Shown: positions 40,560-51,444 of the stretch, in pieces | How positions within the stretch are numbered: position 1 is the first letter of the stretch | Layout: each line of letters starts with the position of its first letter | NCBI GenBank assembly: GCA_049724395.1 | Contig: JAUGWO010000142.1 | Location: forward strand, 186,001 to 250,000 | DNA length: 64,000 nucleotides | DNA from: Spongospora subterranea f. sp. subterranea | Taxonomy: Eukaryota > Endomyxa: Phytomyxea > Phytomyxea > Plasmodiophorida | Direction of reading: 5' to 3' | Translations under genes and position numbers: made by a program | Notes under the pieces: generated by a model | Told to the model about the DNA's origin: nothing | Database searches by the model: none | What the model saw: only the letters and a program-made list of their open reading frames with translations

Positions 40560-42270
40560 GGCGGGCAATTGCCAATTGCAGACCGGCAGGGGATGTGGAC
40601 TGGAACCTGGGCCCACTGCCACAGATGAGCACGGGACGGGACTGGCCACGAGGGACGCGATGCGTCTGTGACGGGGTATGGTCGGGGGGAATGTGGGCCG
40701 GGGCCTGATGGAGTTGGGCGGGCAACGTGTTGATGGCGGGGCGCAGGCAGGACAGGCACCGGCTGAGCTGTGTGAGATGATTGTGTCGAGATGGGAAGGG
40801 GGGGGAGGGCGTGCCTCCTCTACTAAATGCACAATCGTGCACTTAATGCGCGCATTTTCAAACATAGTGCGCGCATTAATCACGGTCACTCGCATTTTCC
40901 GATTGGGGTCAGGTACACACCGGTGGACTCGTGTACACTGTCAGTGTGACCGTTTCTGTCGTTGAATTTCAAGTGATGAATGATATCTGCCAAGGATTTG
41001 TGAGAAGGGATGGCGATTTTGGCCTTGGCGGGTTATCGCAACGATATTTCATATAAATTATATACCTTATTTTTCAAAAAAACCGATGTAAATTATTTCG
41101 ACGCAGATGACCTTTCTTTTGTCGAGCAGGCCAATCAGGGCGACGATGCTAGGAGTAGATCATGTTGGGATCTGGTTCATATCCCCGTCCTTGGATTTGG
41201 GAGCCACGGTTTTGCTGTTGCCATATTCGCCATTGGCAATTTGAACAAGGGATCCCGGACCTTAGGTGCGCATAATGAAATTACGGTGCGCACCAGCCAA
41301 GAGCAATGCTGTGAAGCATACCTCTGACCCAAAAACCAGACATGCGGCGACCATGGTACAGTATCCTACTGCCGCCACATAAATTAACAATATCTGTAGT
41401 CTTACAATAATAATTGCTATGTTCTAGAGATTACAATGCCCACATGTTATTTCTAACTCCTAATCTAACTTAACCATCAATGCAAGTGCTGGATATGTCG
41501 GATTAAGGCAACGGTTGCGATTGCTTGGTCTGTTGTATTTAATTCGTTTGGTTTTGCTCACCGTAAGAACGTTCCCTACCGTTCCTGACGAACTATGACC
41601 ATATGGCTCGTGTCGTTATGATGCTTGTTGTGCGTCGATAGGAGTTGACCCGTTCTTCCTTTATCAACATCTTCCAGCCTCTTTGATCTACAGTTAGATC
41701 ATTCGAATGCAATCTCTCTCTCTCTCTTTCAGCTCACTTTCCCAATCCATTTCTTAGTGTGTACTGTACTCGATTTTCGTCGGTGGGGGAAACGTTATAT
41801 TTGTCTTGTTTGCTTTTGCGACAGGAAGATATTTATATACAGGATAGGCAACGTGGTCATGCGTGCTCAGTTGGTCATCATGTGCACTGTACAGTGAAAA
41901 TTGCCACAGTCACGTGAGTACAAATAAGACGGCTACCCGGTAGTGTGGCAGTGGGAGAGGGAGGAGCCTACTGTGTACTGGTGAATTCCTGCCACCTGTG
42001 CGTTCTGAAAGGGGAACCCGCCAAGTCTATTTGTAACAGGAGGAGCCGTGTTTCAGGACCAAAAAAGGGCATGCCGAGTGCCTGTTTGGGCGACAAATGA
42101 GTGATCCAGTGACTGGACCCAGGGAGGCCCACAACACCGTTTCCAAATTAGGGGTACGGGGTGCCTCATGTCCCGCTGATCTCGGAGATCTCCACTCGTC
42201 CACAGGCCGACAGAGTCAAAAGGCCAGTTCCTATATACGGTGTCATTGGACTGTCACTTCACCTCAAATC
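40560..42270. other. long intergenic stretch, one doubtful frame
   Basis: GC-rich at first, then AT-rich, with a (CT)n run at about 41709-41729. A 105-codon frame from ATG 41010 to 41327 on the plus strand has ordinary composition (VNYFDADDLSFVEQANQG) but no recognised domain; it could be a real small gene. Nothing else is supported. Confidence 0.4.
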
Positions 42271-42274
42271 ACCA

Positions 42275-44019
42275 ATGATGGTCTCTTCGGATCGATCAGC
42301 ATGGCTGATTGCGACCATGTTCATGAGTATCGTCTATGGCGCTAGCGGCGCCACGAACGCGTCGCCCAACGAGGGTTTAGGGTTAGGCATTGCAATCGAC
42401 CGCCCAGCCAGCCCTACCGGGGTCATTCCCACCTCTCCGACTGAGGTAGGCACTGCAGTCGAACGCCCTTTCGGTGGCATGTCCACCGGCTCGCCTGGGT
42501 TATTAGACGTTTTAACCCAACCCAATACTGGTAATACACGTTGTCTATTCTTTGGGATTGGAATTCGCTGAACGCGACAATATTACATCTATTCTGTGTT
42601 TGATGTTCAAAGTATGGAGTTTAGGCAATCGTATTTTCTTATTTCCCTAATACAGAACCACCGTTAGTACGGCGGACGAGGAGTTCTCGTGGGATGTTGG
42701 TAGGGACTGATGTTGAATTTATCAGTCGGAATGTAAGTCTGGCATATTGTGACATCCATTTCCAATACCATCTGACACGCAAATGATCGAATAGGTTAGA
42801 ACCCAATCAGGCTTGAATCGCCAGCTATCTACCAGAGGCCTCCCTCCCAATGATGCCCCGGATCAAGACAATACACCTGGTATTGACGCCACTTTGTTGG
42901 GGTGTTGTTAATTGAAGTCAGTACAGCAGATACAGGTTCGAACCGTCCTGAACCAACGGTTGATGACCCAGCACCTGAGCTATCAAGTGTTGGTGACCAA
43001 ACATCGGAGCCGTCAAGTGTTGAAGCGTTGCAGGGTTCGTCTGATCCGGAGCTCCGGGATGATTCAACAATGGGGCTAGTTCAGAATGATGATAACGGCA
43101 GTGTTGGTGATGAACCAGCGTCTCAAGACACACTGATGGGAGCAAATTTAGACCCTGTCAGTGGGGATGAATTGACAACAGGACACGTTCAGATTGGTGT
43201 GGACGTCAGCTTTGGAGATGGCAGAGATTGTCGGGAGACTCTGCTGGAATCACATTTAGAACAATCAACAACAGGACAGGTTCAGAGCGGAGTGGCAAGC
43301 ATTTCTGGCGACGAAAAAAAAGATTCACGAGATACAGGATCAGAAGCAGGTTCTGACAGTGGAAATCAATCAACGCCGGAACTGGTTGAGATTCATGTGA
43401 ACGGTGAGGACAGAGACTCTCGAGATGCAGAATCGAGTTCAGAAGTTACCAGTGGAGATCTTTCAACAACGGTGCAGGGTCAGAATGATGTCGTGGGCAG
43501 TTTTGATGAGGAAAGGAACTCTCTAGGTACACTGGTCGGACGAAATCCAGAACCTGCCAGTCAGGATACGACGGTCGAGTCGTCAGATGGGTTTGATGGA
43601 TCGCCAGACCAGGCGCTGGAAGGTGATGATGCCAAGGAAATGGGTACAGGCTCAGACAATCTGATTAGGCAAAAAGTCCAGCGAAAAGTTTCTGCATCTC
43701 AAGGTTATACTCTCGAAATTTTGTCTCCATGATGTGAACTCATTTTGTCTTTGCAGAAACCATCCCGGTGGTAATCGAGTCCAATGACAAAGGCAAATCA
43801 AAGCTAATCTTGATATTAGTGGCCCTGTCTAGCACATTCCTTCTAGTGGTCGCCGTATACATGTACTTTCGACAACGCCTCAGGTTCAATAAGCTGTCGC
43901 CTGCTCACATCCTAGCCGAGATGGAAGTGGGAGAACGATGTGATTCGATAGGTCAAGAGGACCAGGATCAAAACCCATACTCGACCGCGATTCAAATGCG
44001 GGCTTCTAAGGGAGTTTAA
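42275..44019 (+). CDS. type I membrane protein with repetitive acidic ectodomain
   Basis: ATG 42275 opens a signal peptide (SAWLIATMFMSIVYGASGA) and a Ser/Thr/Pro-rich stretch. After introns ending near 42656, 42795 and at an acceptor near 42925, the ectodomain becomes strongly acidic and Ser/Thr-rich. About five imperfect repeats of 31-38 residues share STTGxVQxGV...SxGDExDSRDT. A last intron leads to a single transmembrane helix (LILILVALSSTFLLVVAVYM) with positive residues just inside (RQRLRFNK), then a cytoplasmic tail of about 50 residues ending at 44019. It is probably a cell-surface protein, perhaps heavily O-glycosylated, which is inference. No homologous family was recognised; such repeats evolve fast. 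Confidence 0.65.
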
Positions 44020-44128
44020 CTGTGAAGACAATTATTACATTTTCATCATCGTTTGAGAATCCGACTTTTTTCACGACTGATCAATTTTTCATATTTGAAC
44101 TACGTTGAGAAGGAGTCGCACGAAGAGG

Positions 44129-44491
44129 CTAACGAGCAGAAGCGGTGTAGTCATAACACCCTGATATGTGGATTGAGTTATTATGTATTGCCCTTGACGG
44201 ATTCAACTGAAAAATTCTACCGGTCGCAACAGCTGAGCAAATGTTTCTCCATGCACCCGAACCATCAGTCCGGGCGACCAGAATACACTTGAGCACATGA
44301 TCTCCTTGAAACTCAGCGTGTCTCGGAAATGTATAGGCCGCACTAGTATTAGTCACGTCCCTGATTGCAGTTCCTTCGAGCGATGTTGTTCCTTCTGTGT
44401 CAGATATTTCGAGGCATTTCTGTCGTCTGCTCCGGACAAGGTCTTGATCATATGCTGTGCCTGCGCGAGGCACTGGCGTGTAGAGAGACAT
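44129..44491 (-). CDS. unrecognised small protein
   Basis: An uninterrupted 120-codon frame from ATG 44491 (MSLYTPVPRAG, later GDHVLKCILVARTDGSG and HNNSIHISGCYDY). It is convergent with the membrane protein gene 110 bp away and followed upstream by the long inverted repeat. No signal peptide or known domain is visible. It could be a genuine short gene, an exon, or chance. Confidence 0.35.
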   Translation of the reverse strand: MSLYTPVPRAGTAYDQDLVRSRRQKCLEISDTEGTTSLEGTAIRDVTNTSAAYTFPRHAEFQGDHVLKCILVARTDGSGAWRNICSAVATGRIFQLNPSRAIHNNSIHISGCYDYTASAR

Positions 44492-44571
44492 AAGGACGTC
44501 TTATATCATAATAATTTGTTCAGTTTGTTGAGTAACGCCCGCTGAAATACTTGATCATTGTTATATCCTAT

Positions 44572-44774
44572 GTTAACACAATGAGTAGATTAGTGTTTAA
44601 TTCGTTGATGATGGAGCATCGCATATTCGTTGATGTGCTGAATGTTGAGCTCTTCTCTGATTGCTAGTAATGAAAGCAATCAGAGAAGAGCTCAACATTC
44701 AGCACACCAACGAATATACGATGCTCCATCATCAACGAATTCAAATCAAACACTATTCTACTCGCTGTGTTAAC
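44572..44774. repeat. 203-bp near-perfect inverted repeat (hairpin)
   Basis: Left arm 44572-44665 and right arm 44675-44774 are reverse complements over about 95 bp, with only a few mismatches and small insertions near the outer ends. The loop is 9 nt. The inner 70 bp pair almost perfectly: GAGCTCTTCTCTGATTGCT against AGCAATCAGAGAAGAGCTC. Outer ends read GTTAACACA...TGTGTTAAC. It has no coding capacity. Confidence 0.95.
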
Positions 44775-44779
44775 CTACC

Positions 44780-45245
44780 GTAGCATATGACAATGAAGTC
44801 GTTATCACTGACTATCTGAATTCCACCCATTGTCAACTGCCAGATCCTCTCGCTTGGAATTACGAATACGAAGCAGGGGCGATAGAGCTGAGCAAATCGA
44901 GACGAAGAAAAGTAGGAGCAAGACATCGCGACCCATTCTGTGCCTCTGACACTGTGGGCGCTGATCAACAACCGATGCCAGTAAATCCTGACGTTGGTTC
45001 AATTAGTGTATCACCTGGAGAGTTCTGCCTTTACAACAGCAGCAATTTCCAGCACAGGTCAACCACCAACAGGATCTCGTTCGACTTCAGCTCGCTGAAC
45101 AGTAGTTAATCCTCCAAACCCCAAACGAGTAAAACCTGACAGATTCAGACGCAACATCTGGTCAACGCGCTGCACATAGCGTGCTGGCCGTCCTCCCTGT
45201 CGCTAAATGTAACCAAAAGAGAGCGTGACGCCGTGACCTGATTTT
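44780..45245. other. stretch without a supported gene
   Basis: Short minus frames contain hydrophobic runs (DVLLLLFFVSICSALSPLL) but lack an ATG in the right place. No domain is recognised. Confidence 0.35.
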
Positions 45246-45246
45246 G

Positions 45247-45468
45247 GTGCCGTGGCGGCGCAGGGTGGCGCACACCCACATGACACGACCTGATGCAGTT
45301 CAGTCAACTGTGACGCTGTTGTGCCGTGGTGGCGCAGGGTGGCGCACACCCACAGGACACGACATGATACAGTTCAGTCAACTGTGACGCTGTTGTGCCG
45401 TGGTGGCGCAGGGTGGCGCACACCCACAGGACACGACATGATACAGTTCAGTCAACTGTGACGCTGCG
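45247..45468. repeat. three tandem 74-bp repeats
   Basis: GTGCCGTGGTGGCGCAGGGT starts units at 45247, 45321 and 45395, exactly 74 bp apart. Units two and three are virtually identical; unit one differs at a few bases. Each ends with CAGTTCAGTCAACTGTGACG. Confidence 0.95.
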
Positions 45469-45474
45469 TCTGCG

Positions 45475-46400
45475 TCACAGTTGTGGATCTCCGCTAAACC
45501 TTTTCATGTTCCTCGTTGGACGACCCGGTTTTGTGGCCTCGTCTGAAAGGATTGCCGCCACACTGGCTTGCCAACAGTCGTTTAAGTTTGTATTCACGCC
45601 CAACACGTGTCGTTGATACCTTTCGGTACTATTTATCGATGGTGTTTGATTCCCTTTCTCTCTATTTTCGCCATTCATTACACTACCTTCCTTTATTCAT
45701 GTATATCGGTTCTCTGCTTGCACTCTCAAATTTCGCTCTCTTGGCGGATTGATCGGATTTCAGCAAAATGAGGCCAAACGAATCCGGCTGCTGCAATGGT
45801 TGAACAACTCCCGGTGTAGAGGGACTGACGATGTATACTCGAGACACTTCCCCAATGTTTGATTCCGGAGGTAATGACAATTCTCCCACCTTGAACCCAC
45901 ATCTGCCCAAAAAGAAAACCGCGGTTCGACTCGATCATGTATCGTTTGGCATGAAGATCTTTCTCGAATTATGGATTGTATCGATGGAATGTCCATGAAG
46001 TAAAACAGCAGCAGAGTTGACGCTATCGAGTCAATTCCTGACAATGGTTGAGCGGGTATCAAGCGATTCTGACAGCGTCTCGAGTATCAGTTGTCAATCC
46101 TTCAACATACCCAGGGATTGCCCAACGACCGCCTGATGTTTCTGTTTGGCCCTGAAGTTCGATCAAGGCAAAGTAGAGAAACGAATGGAAAATACTTCGT
46201 ACAGGTCTGTTGTAGGTCTGTTGTTTGGATGACGGGCCGTATGTTCTGCCTGAATCAATATTAATACTTGAACCTCTTTGGCCAACAATCTCCTCTATTT
46301 CGCTTACTTGTGATTGCCCACACTCTTAGAAGTGCAGGCCATCGAGGATTTACAAATGTTCTGAAGGTATGATTTTTTTTTTACAAATTTTCGAAGATGT
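45475..46400. other. stretch without a firm gene
   Basis: A 54-codon plus frame from about 45832 (MYTRDTSPMFDSGGNDN) and a 100-codon minus frame over the same DNA compete. Neither has a known domain or supporting splice signals. Confidence 0.35.
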
Positions 46401-46401
46401 T

Positions 46402-47630
46402 TCGTCGCCTGGCAAGAACTGTCGCGCTTGCACTGTCTCCTCGACATTTGCCCGCACTATTCATGCATCTTAATGAAATAGAGTAATCCACTCTGATGCT
46501 AGTCGTGGGTTATGATGTGAAAACACAAAACCAATAGAGCCCATTCGAATATCTTTTCAACCAAATAGGGAGCAAGGTGGGATCTACGTTGGCGGAAATC
46601 GTGAAAACCACGACACTGTAATGGGTCTGACCCCGACAAATGGTTTACAGAGGATGGCACTTCAGACGCAGTGATGATGGGAACGCGCAAGACGAGATGG
46701 TTGAGTCGCGACGATGGCGACACCGGATCCGACCACACGATGGACATGGGGTGGGCCAGTTCAGCCAGTCGGAATGTGAGAATATTGACTCGTTCAGGGT
46801 TGATTGAAACTGGGCAGACCCGATCGAGTCCTGAACCCATCTGGGCTAAACCCACAGGTGCCAACCCGACTGATCACGGATGGATTGTCTATTCAGCGGA
46901 TTGCCAAAGTCGGATTTGTTCCCAACCGCACTGCCCGTCAAGGAGCGATTCGATCCATCGCAACGGCGACTCGACGCGCCAACAGAGGATTTGATGCAGA
47001 AACAGGTTCACGACTTGTTGCTCAATACATTTGGACAGTGGGGTTTATTGCCTTTCCCGCTGCGGGAAATGGCGCTACTCTGATCTATGGCATCAAATGA
47101 TCATGAGGACAGGGATTGGTATTGATTCCTGTGGCATCGTGCCAGTTGCAGGAAATTCACAAACAGTTATTTATCACATTGCGTTCATGGATCAGTTCCT
47201 GATTCCCCATTCTGATATAGAAGGTTCTGTGATGTGTGTGTTTCTGGTCCGTTCGCCACCATTGCCTTTCTTGAGTGCGTGTCCAATGATCCTGTTCATG
47301 AGTCCACCTAACGACGAATCAATGAAAACTGAGCGGCCCCTGGCCAAAACGCCCTTGGGACTGAGACGAATACAATCCGTCCCGTCTGTTAGTCCAGAGA
47401 TTTGGTTTTTCGTGCTTGAACCACCAATTTATCTCGTTGATGGTGTGTGGTGGCATCCGAGTCCAGGGTCGGAACCTGAGATGCCAATACAGGTTTTAAC
47501 CGCGGAAATCGGCCCAGGGACCTTCTCCTAAGGGATGAAATTTGTCGAATTACAAGAGGAAACCGAACCAGGCTGGCGCAGCGACGTGCCGTTGGTCTTT
47601 GTATCTTTGTTTGGTCCGGTCAATAAATGA
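46402..47630 (+). CDS. possible spliced gene of unknown function
   Basis: Several plus-strand segments look coding but could not be joined with confidence. ATG 46402 gives MFRRLARTVALALSPRHLPA, which resembles a mitochondrial presequence. Near 46900-47090 a frame reads LPVKERFDPSQRRLDAPTED then LLLNTFGQWGLLPFPLREMA. Near 47390-47500 another reads SPEIWFFVLEPPIYLVDGVW. A last segment, MKFVELQEETEPGWRSDVPL then VFVSLFGPVNK, stops at a TGA overlapping an AATAAA at about 47622. Introns must lie between these pieces. No family is recognised; a mitochondrial role is only a guess from the leader. Confidence 0.3.
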
Positions 47631-47863
47631 CAAACACTATTAAATACCATAAAACTGGTTATCGCGAAATGACTGCACAACGGATTAACTTGACCATATT
47701 CAGAAAAACAACACTTCAGAATCGCAAAGCCGATATTGTGTGATCATTGACAACAAAATTCCATCACAACTGTCAACGGTGGCAGGGTGAAACACGCTGC
47801 TCTTTAGATCGTTGCAACTATAAATGTCCAATGTGGTAGGGGAGTTTATGAACAGCCAACTGA

Positions 47864-49623
47864 TTACTGAGATACATTCTTGGCCGACATATCTTGACCT
47901 ATCGGTTCGCTTCCTTTGTTATCGACACTATCATTGACGGGTTTCACAACCTTCTGATACCGATGCGGCTTGTTGGATGAGTTTACCGGGACGGTGCCTG
48001 GCTCCTGAGATTTGCTGTTGGAGTCGGACCGAGGAGACGATCTTTGACCTTCCTTCTTCTTCATCGGCGGCTGCCTCTTTCCCCCTCTTTGACGCCTGTT
48101 GTCGACATATCTGTTCTGAGACTGATGTTGGAAGCCTTCGCCTTCTGGATGGGTTTGAGGAGCGGTCCTGTCTTGTGTGGAAGCATTACCAGAAGATGGA
48201 GTGCTCTGACCTTTCTGCATTTCGTATAGTTGCTGCATAACCTTCCTTTGTTCTTGATCTGCTCTGTCCCAATCTTCCCTGTACTTAATGTGCTGATCTA
48301 TCAAAAGAACTGCACTCTGTACAGATTCCTTGGTTCCAGCAATGTGAACTTTACAGGAACCGCTTTCATTATCCTCAACCACGTTCATCCGTTGAGCTTT
48401 GCTCATCAGTTCTAACTGGTGAAGGGTTTTGCCAAGCTTGCCAGTAACCCATTCGGTCATTTCTTTCGCGATCGGCACATCGACCTCAACGAATTCCAGG
48501 GCCAGTCTCGCCGCTTGTACAGCTTCAGCGGCATCACCAACAATACGAACAATTCCGGTAGTGGTATCAATGTTTGCTGAAATGATCCCCGGCATCGCTT
48601 GGACATTGTTGATACGGCTACCTCGTTGACCAATGACCAATCCGAAAAGCGATGGGCTAACAGTGAACTCGACAACAAAGGAATGCTCAACCTGAACCAT
48701 TGCAAACCTTAACGATAATACGAAGACGCAGAGAACAAAAGGGAATTCGTACTTTCTGTTTCGCAAGTTGCAGCTGATGTTTAACTTGTTCGGTCCTGTT
48801 GTGAATCTGTTGAAGTTGAGTTTGTTGGGCGACTGCCATATCGATTAATGGCCGTGCGATTGACAGCGACGAATCAGTCCCAACGACAACAATCTTGTGG
48901 TCCTCTGGACAGTAACTGATCGACATCACTCCAGAGCGGGTCATGATCGAGTCAAAAACTGGGACGTGAGTAACCTCTGGCGAAGCTACAAATACCCATC
49001 AGACACAAGAACCATGACAAGCAGATTGAGGTATTACCTGGTAACGGTAGGGCAGAGCTCTTTTTAAGGACACTTGGTAATGTCAGGTCAATTCTCTTGA
49101 CATGAGTTAGATCAATGTTCCTCTCCTGGCTCTCGGGCCGAACATTCGACAGCTCGATAATGTCGTCATAGGAATCGGGCAGGCCAACGTATTTCACCAA
49201 CGCAAACTGCAGAACAGCAGAATGAAACCAAGGGACAGAGAGCGGTGACCGAAACGGGACGTACACTGTGCTTGATCGATTTGATGACCGCCTTCCACCA
49301 ACCCCAAGGCTCGGTTTCATGACCTTGCGCCTTCACTTCGACTTGTTGACCCGGCACGTAGACAATATCGGATTCCACAGGTGTTGATGGACAATGTCTG
49401 ACATTTGCAGCCGAGATCCAGCAAAGCTTCCAATTCAACTCAAACTGACATAAAACCTGTCCTAATTTGATATCGAGAATAGTGACCTGAACACCAGTAA
49501 TCAGCGATATCAATACGACGGAGAGACCGTCCTGACATTAAAATAGGCGGTTGTGTCAGGTTCTTGCGCCTCCCAAATGATATTAGCGGGAGGCATCGTC
49601 GTTAGTGCACTAGGCGTTGACAT
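47864..49623 (-). CDS. FMRP/FXR-family RNA-binding protein
   Basis: An mRNA-binding translational regulator of the fragile X family. From ATG 49623: first Agenet/Tudor (TAYFNVRTVTILDIKLGQVL spliced across an intron, CQFELNWKLCWISAANVRHC), second Tudor (YVPGQQVEVKAQGHETEPWG, WWKAVIKS), then the region SNVRPESQERNIDLTHVKRI, and a KH0-like segment (SGVMSISYCPEDHKIVVVGT). KH1 is EFTVSPSLFGLVIGQRGSRI with its GxxG loop. KH2 follows (IAKEMTEWVTGKLGKTLHQL), where the loop reads GKLGKT, then KVHIAGTKESVQSAVLLIDQ. The C-terminal tail is basic and Gln/Ser/Arg-rich, with an RQRGGKRQ patch in place of a long RGG box, stopping at 47864. Divergent from the BSD-NECAP gene. Confidence 0.82.
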
Positions 49624-49953
49624 GTAGGCTGCCGGTGGGCACTGCACGGTTGGCGTGGGCGGAGGCGGGATGGGCGCTAATGGCGGCGACAAGATGGCGA
49701 TATGGTGTGCTAACAGAGGTGGCGGGGTCGCCAATAGCACAGCGAGGGAGGGAGAGGGTTGGACTGGGGGCCAGTCATCCACATGTACACCCCAACCAGT
49801 GTTCTGACATACTGCGTGCGCAGTTCCTATCCCACTGGCCCCAAACCCACAACTCCATATGGGGCTGCGATCCTGATGCGTTACCAAAAGCGCAGCCTGT
49901 TGGCCGAGGTGGCGCCAATACTACGGCCAAAGGCGGTTGGCACACATGCCAAC

Positions 49954-51183
49954 ATGGGCAATTATCCTCCTAGCCAGTCCGGTCCCGATGATAGATATGA
50001 ACCTGTTCATGAATCGCGCCAGACCATGTCCGATTTCTATGACGAGTTAGAGGCACAGTATGGGCCTGATGTTCATCTGGCGTTCATGGATTCGCCAACC
50101 AATATTCCCGATCATGATCACATGACGAGCCAGGAGAATATTGATCGACACACAGATATATGTCTGGCCGCTATACAGCTTGAACCCCGGTTTGCAGCTC
50201 TACGATATCGTTTAGTACCCAGCCGTATCTCCGAGAACCATTTCTGGACCCAGTTTATATCGAAATATGGCGATTTCTGCCGTCAAATAGGGTGTGAACT
50301 GGTTTCGGGTCCTCTCGCTAACCACAGGTCTAAACCCATAATCGCTGATATCGAGATGACTGTTAAGGCGCCATCAAAGGTCATGGCCCCGGTTAGTGTT
50401 GAACCATCTCCCGGTCCAGTTAAGCTGATGACTGCACCAGTTCACGACGGTGGCCATGCCCATGGAGCCATCCATGACGGGCTGGAGGTGGTGATAACCA
50501 AGATCCCCGAGGCGTTTGTTTACCGAATCCCGCCCCGGCCCGACGCCCAAGGCCATTACGCCAGCCGATGGGGTCTTGACAAGCCGTTATGGCAGGGCGT
50601 TTTAAAGGTCATTTCAGGCGCTAATCACACCCTCTTCATCAGATTACACGATTCCAGCTCATCTGAGCTGTTCGCCACCAGCGCGCCTATCGATCTAGAG
50701 AAGATCTGTTCGGCGCCGGACCAGTCCAGATCAGCCCATCTAGCGGCGATCGCGTATTATATCGAACCCGCCGTCGACACCTCAAGGTACTTCGTGGTTC
50801 GGTTCACGAATCATGTCACCGGACAGGCGGCCCTGTTAGGGATCGGGTTTCGTCAACGATCGCACGCGTTTGACCTGACCGCATCTATATTGGATCAACT
50901 GCATCGGTGCGAACGGGACATGAATCCGTCAAAACGTGGGCAAAAGGATCAAGCGACGGACGACGATGGGTCTGAGGAGAATAGGAATCCAGAGCAATTA
51001 CCGTCAATGGATTACACGTTACCGGTATTATATTCCAGTTGTGATGGAGATGGCGATCCACTTCCGCCATTATCGCCCCCCAAATCTCCACAGATCGTGC
51101 CGAGAGTAGATCGGGATATCGATGACGATGACGACAACGATGTATTCGGCACATTTATCAGCGCACGGCAACACTTTCTATAG
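49954..51183 (+). CDS. BSD-domain / NECAP PHear-domain fusion protein
   Basis: An intronless frame; from ATG 49954 it encodes 410 residues (earlier in-frame ATGs at 49783 and 49876, a later one at 50026). Residues about 65-106 (LEPRFAALRYRLVPSRISEN, HFWTQFISKYGDF) match a BSD domain, with its conserved FW pair. Residues about 178-315 match the NECAP PHear domain (EVVITKIPEAFVYRIPPRPD, WGLDKPLWQGVLKVISG, DTSRYFVVRFTN, LLGIGFRQRSHAFDL). NECAPs are clathrin-adaptor accessory proteins that act with AP-2 in endocytosis. The tail is acidic with PPLSPPKSP and DDDDDND. Codon usage looks coding from 49954 on. No stop or splice signal separates the domains. Confidence 0.8.
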   Translation: MGNYPPSQSGPDDRYEPVHESRQTMSDFYDELEAQYGPDVHLAFMDSPTNIPDHDHMTSQENIDRHTDICLAAIQLEPRFAALRYRLVPSRISENHFWTQFISKYGDFCRQIGCELVSGPLANHRSKPIIADIEMTVKAPSKVMAPVSVEPSPGPVKLMTAPVHDGGHAHGAIHDGLEVVITKIPEAFVYRIPPRPDAQGHYASRWGLDKPLWQGVLKVISGANHTLFIRLHDSSSSELFATSAPIDLEKICSAPDQSRSAHLAAIAYYIEPAVDTSRYFVVRFTNHVTGQAALLGIGFRQRSHAFDLTASILDQLHRCERDMNPSKRGQKDQATDDDGSEENRNPEQLPSMDYTLPVLYSSCDGDGDPLPPLSPPKSPQIVPRVDRDIDDDDDNDVFGTFISARQHFL

Positions 51184-51444
51184 CAAGTTGATTTTCAATA
51201 CACTATTAATATTATCAAGACATTCAAATCGCCTTTATCCGCAAAAAAACTTTTACTTCTGGCAACAAATGCGGAATGACACCCAAAAGATACTTCGAAA
51301 TGACTATTGTGTGTCCGCCGCGGACTCCGTGATGCCATTTAATCTCAAGATTTCGCGGTTTCGCCGTTGATTTCCACGACGATTCGGAGGGAGTTTTTTC
51401 GTCTGAAATCGCATTTCGTCCGGCAATTTTCATCGCCGGCCCTA

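Noticed and set aside
40553-40759. N-terminal extension of the Wee1-like kinase by about 69 Pro-rich codons
   Set aside because: The extension has no ATG; the first true ATG in frame is at 40552.
42925-42945. GGTTCGAACC resembling a tRNA T-arm/B box
   Set aside because: It lies inside a coding exon and no acceptor, D or anticodon arm surrounds it.
44129-44491. Resemblance of HVLKCILVAR...NNSIHISG to the end of a PARP catalytic domain
   Set aside because: The match is a few residues only; the HYE catalytic pattern is not seen.
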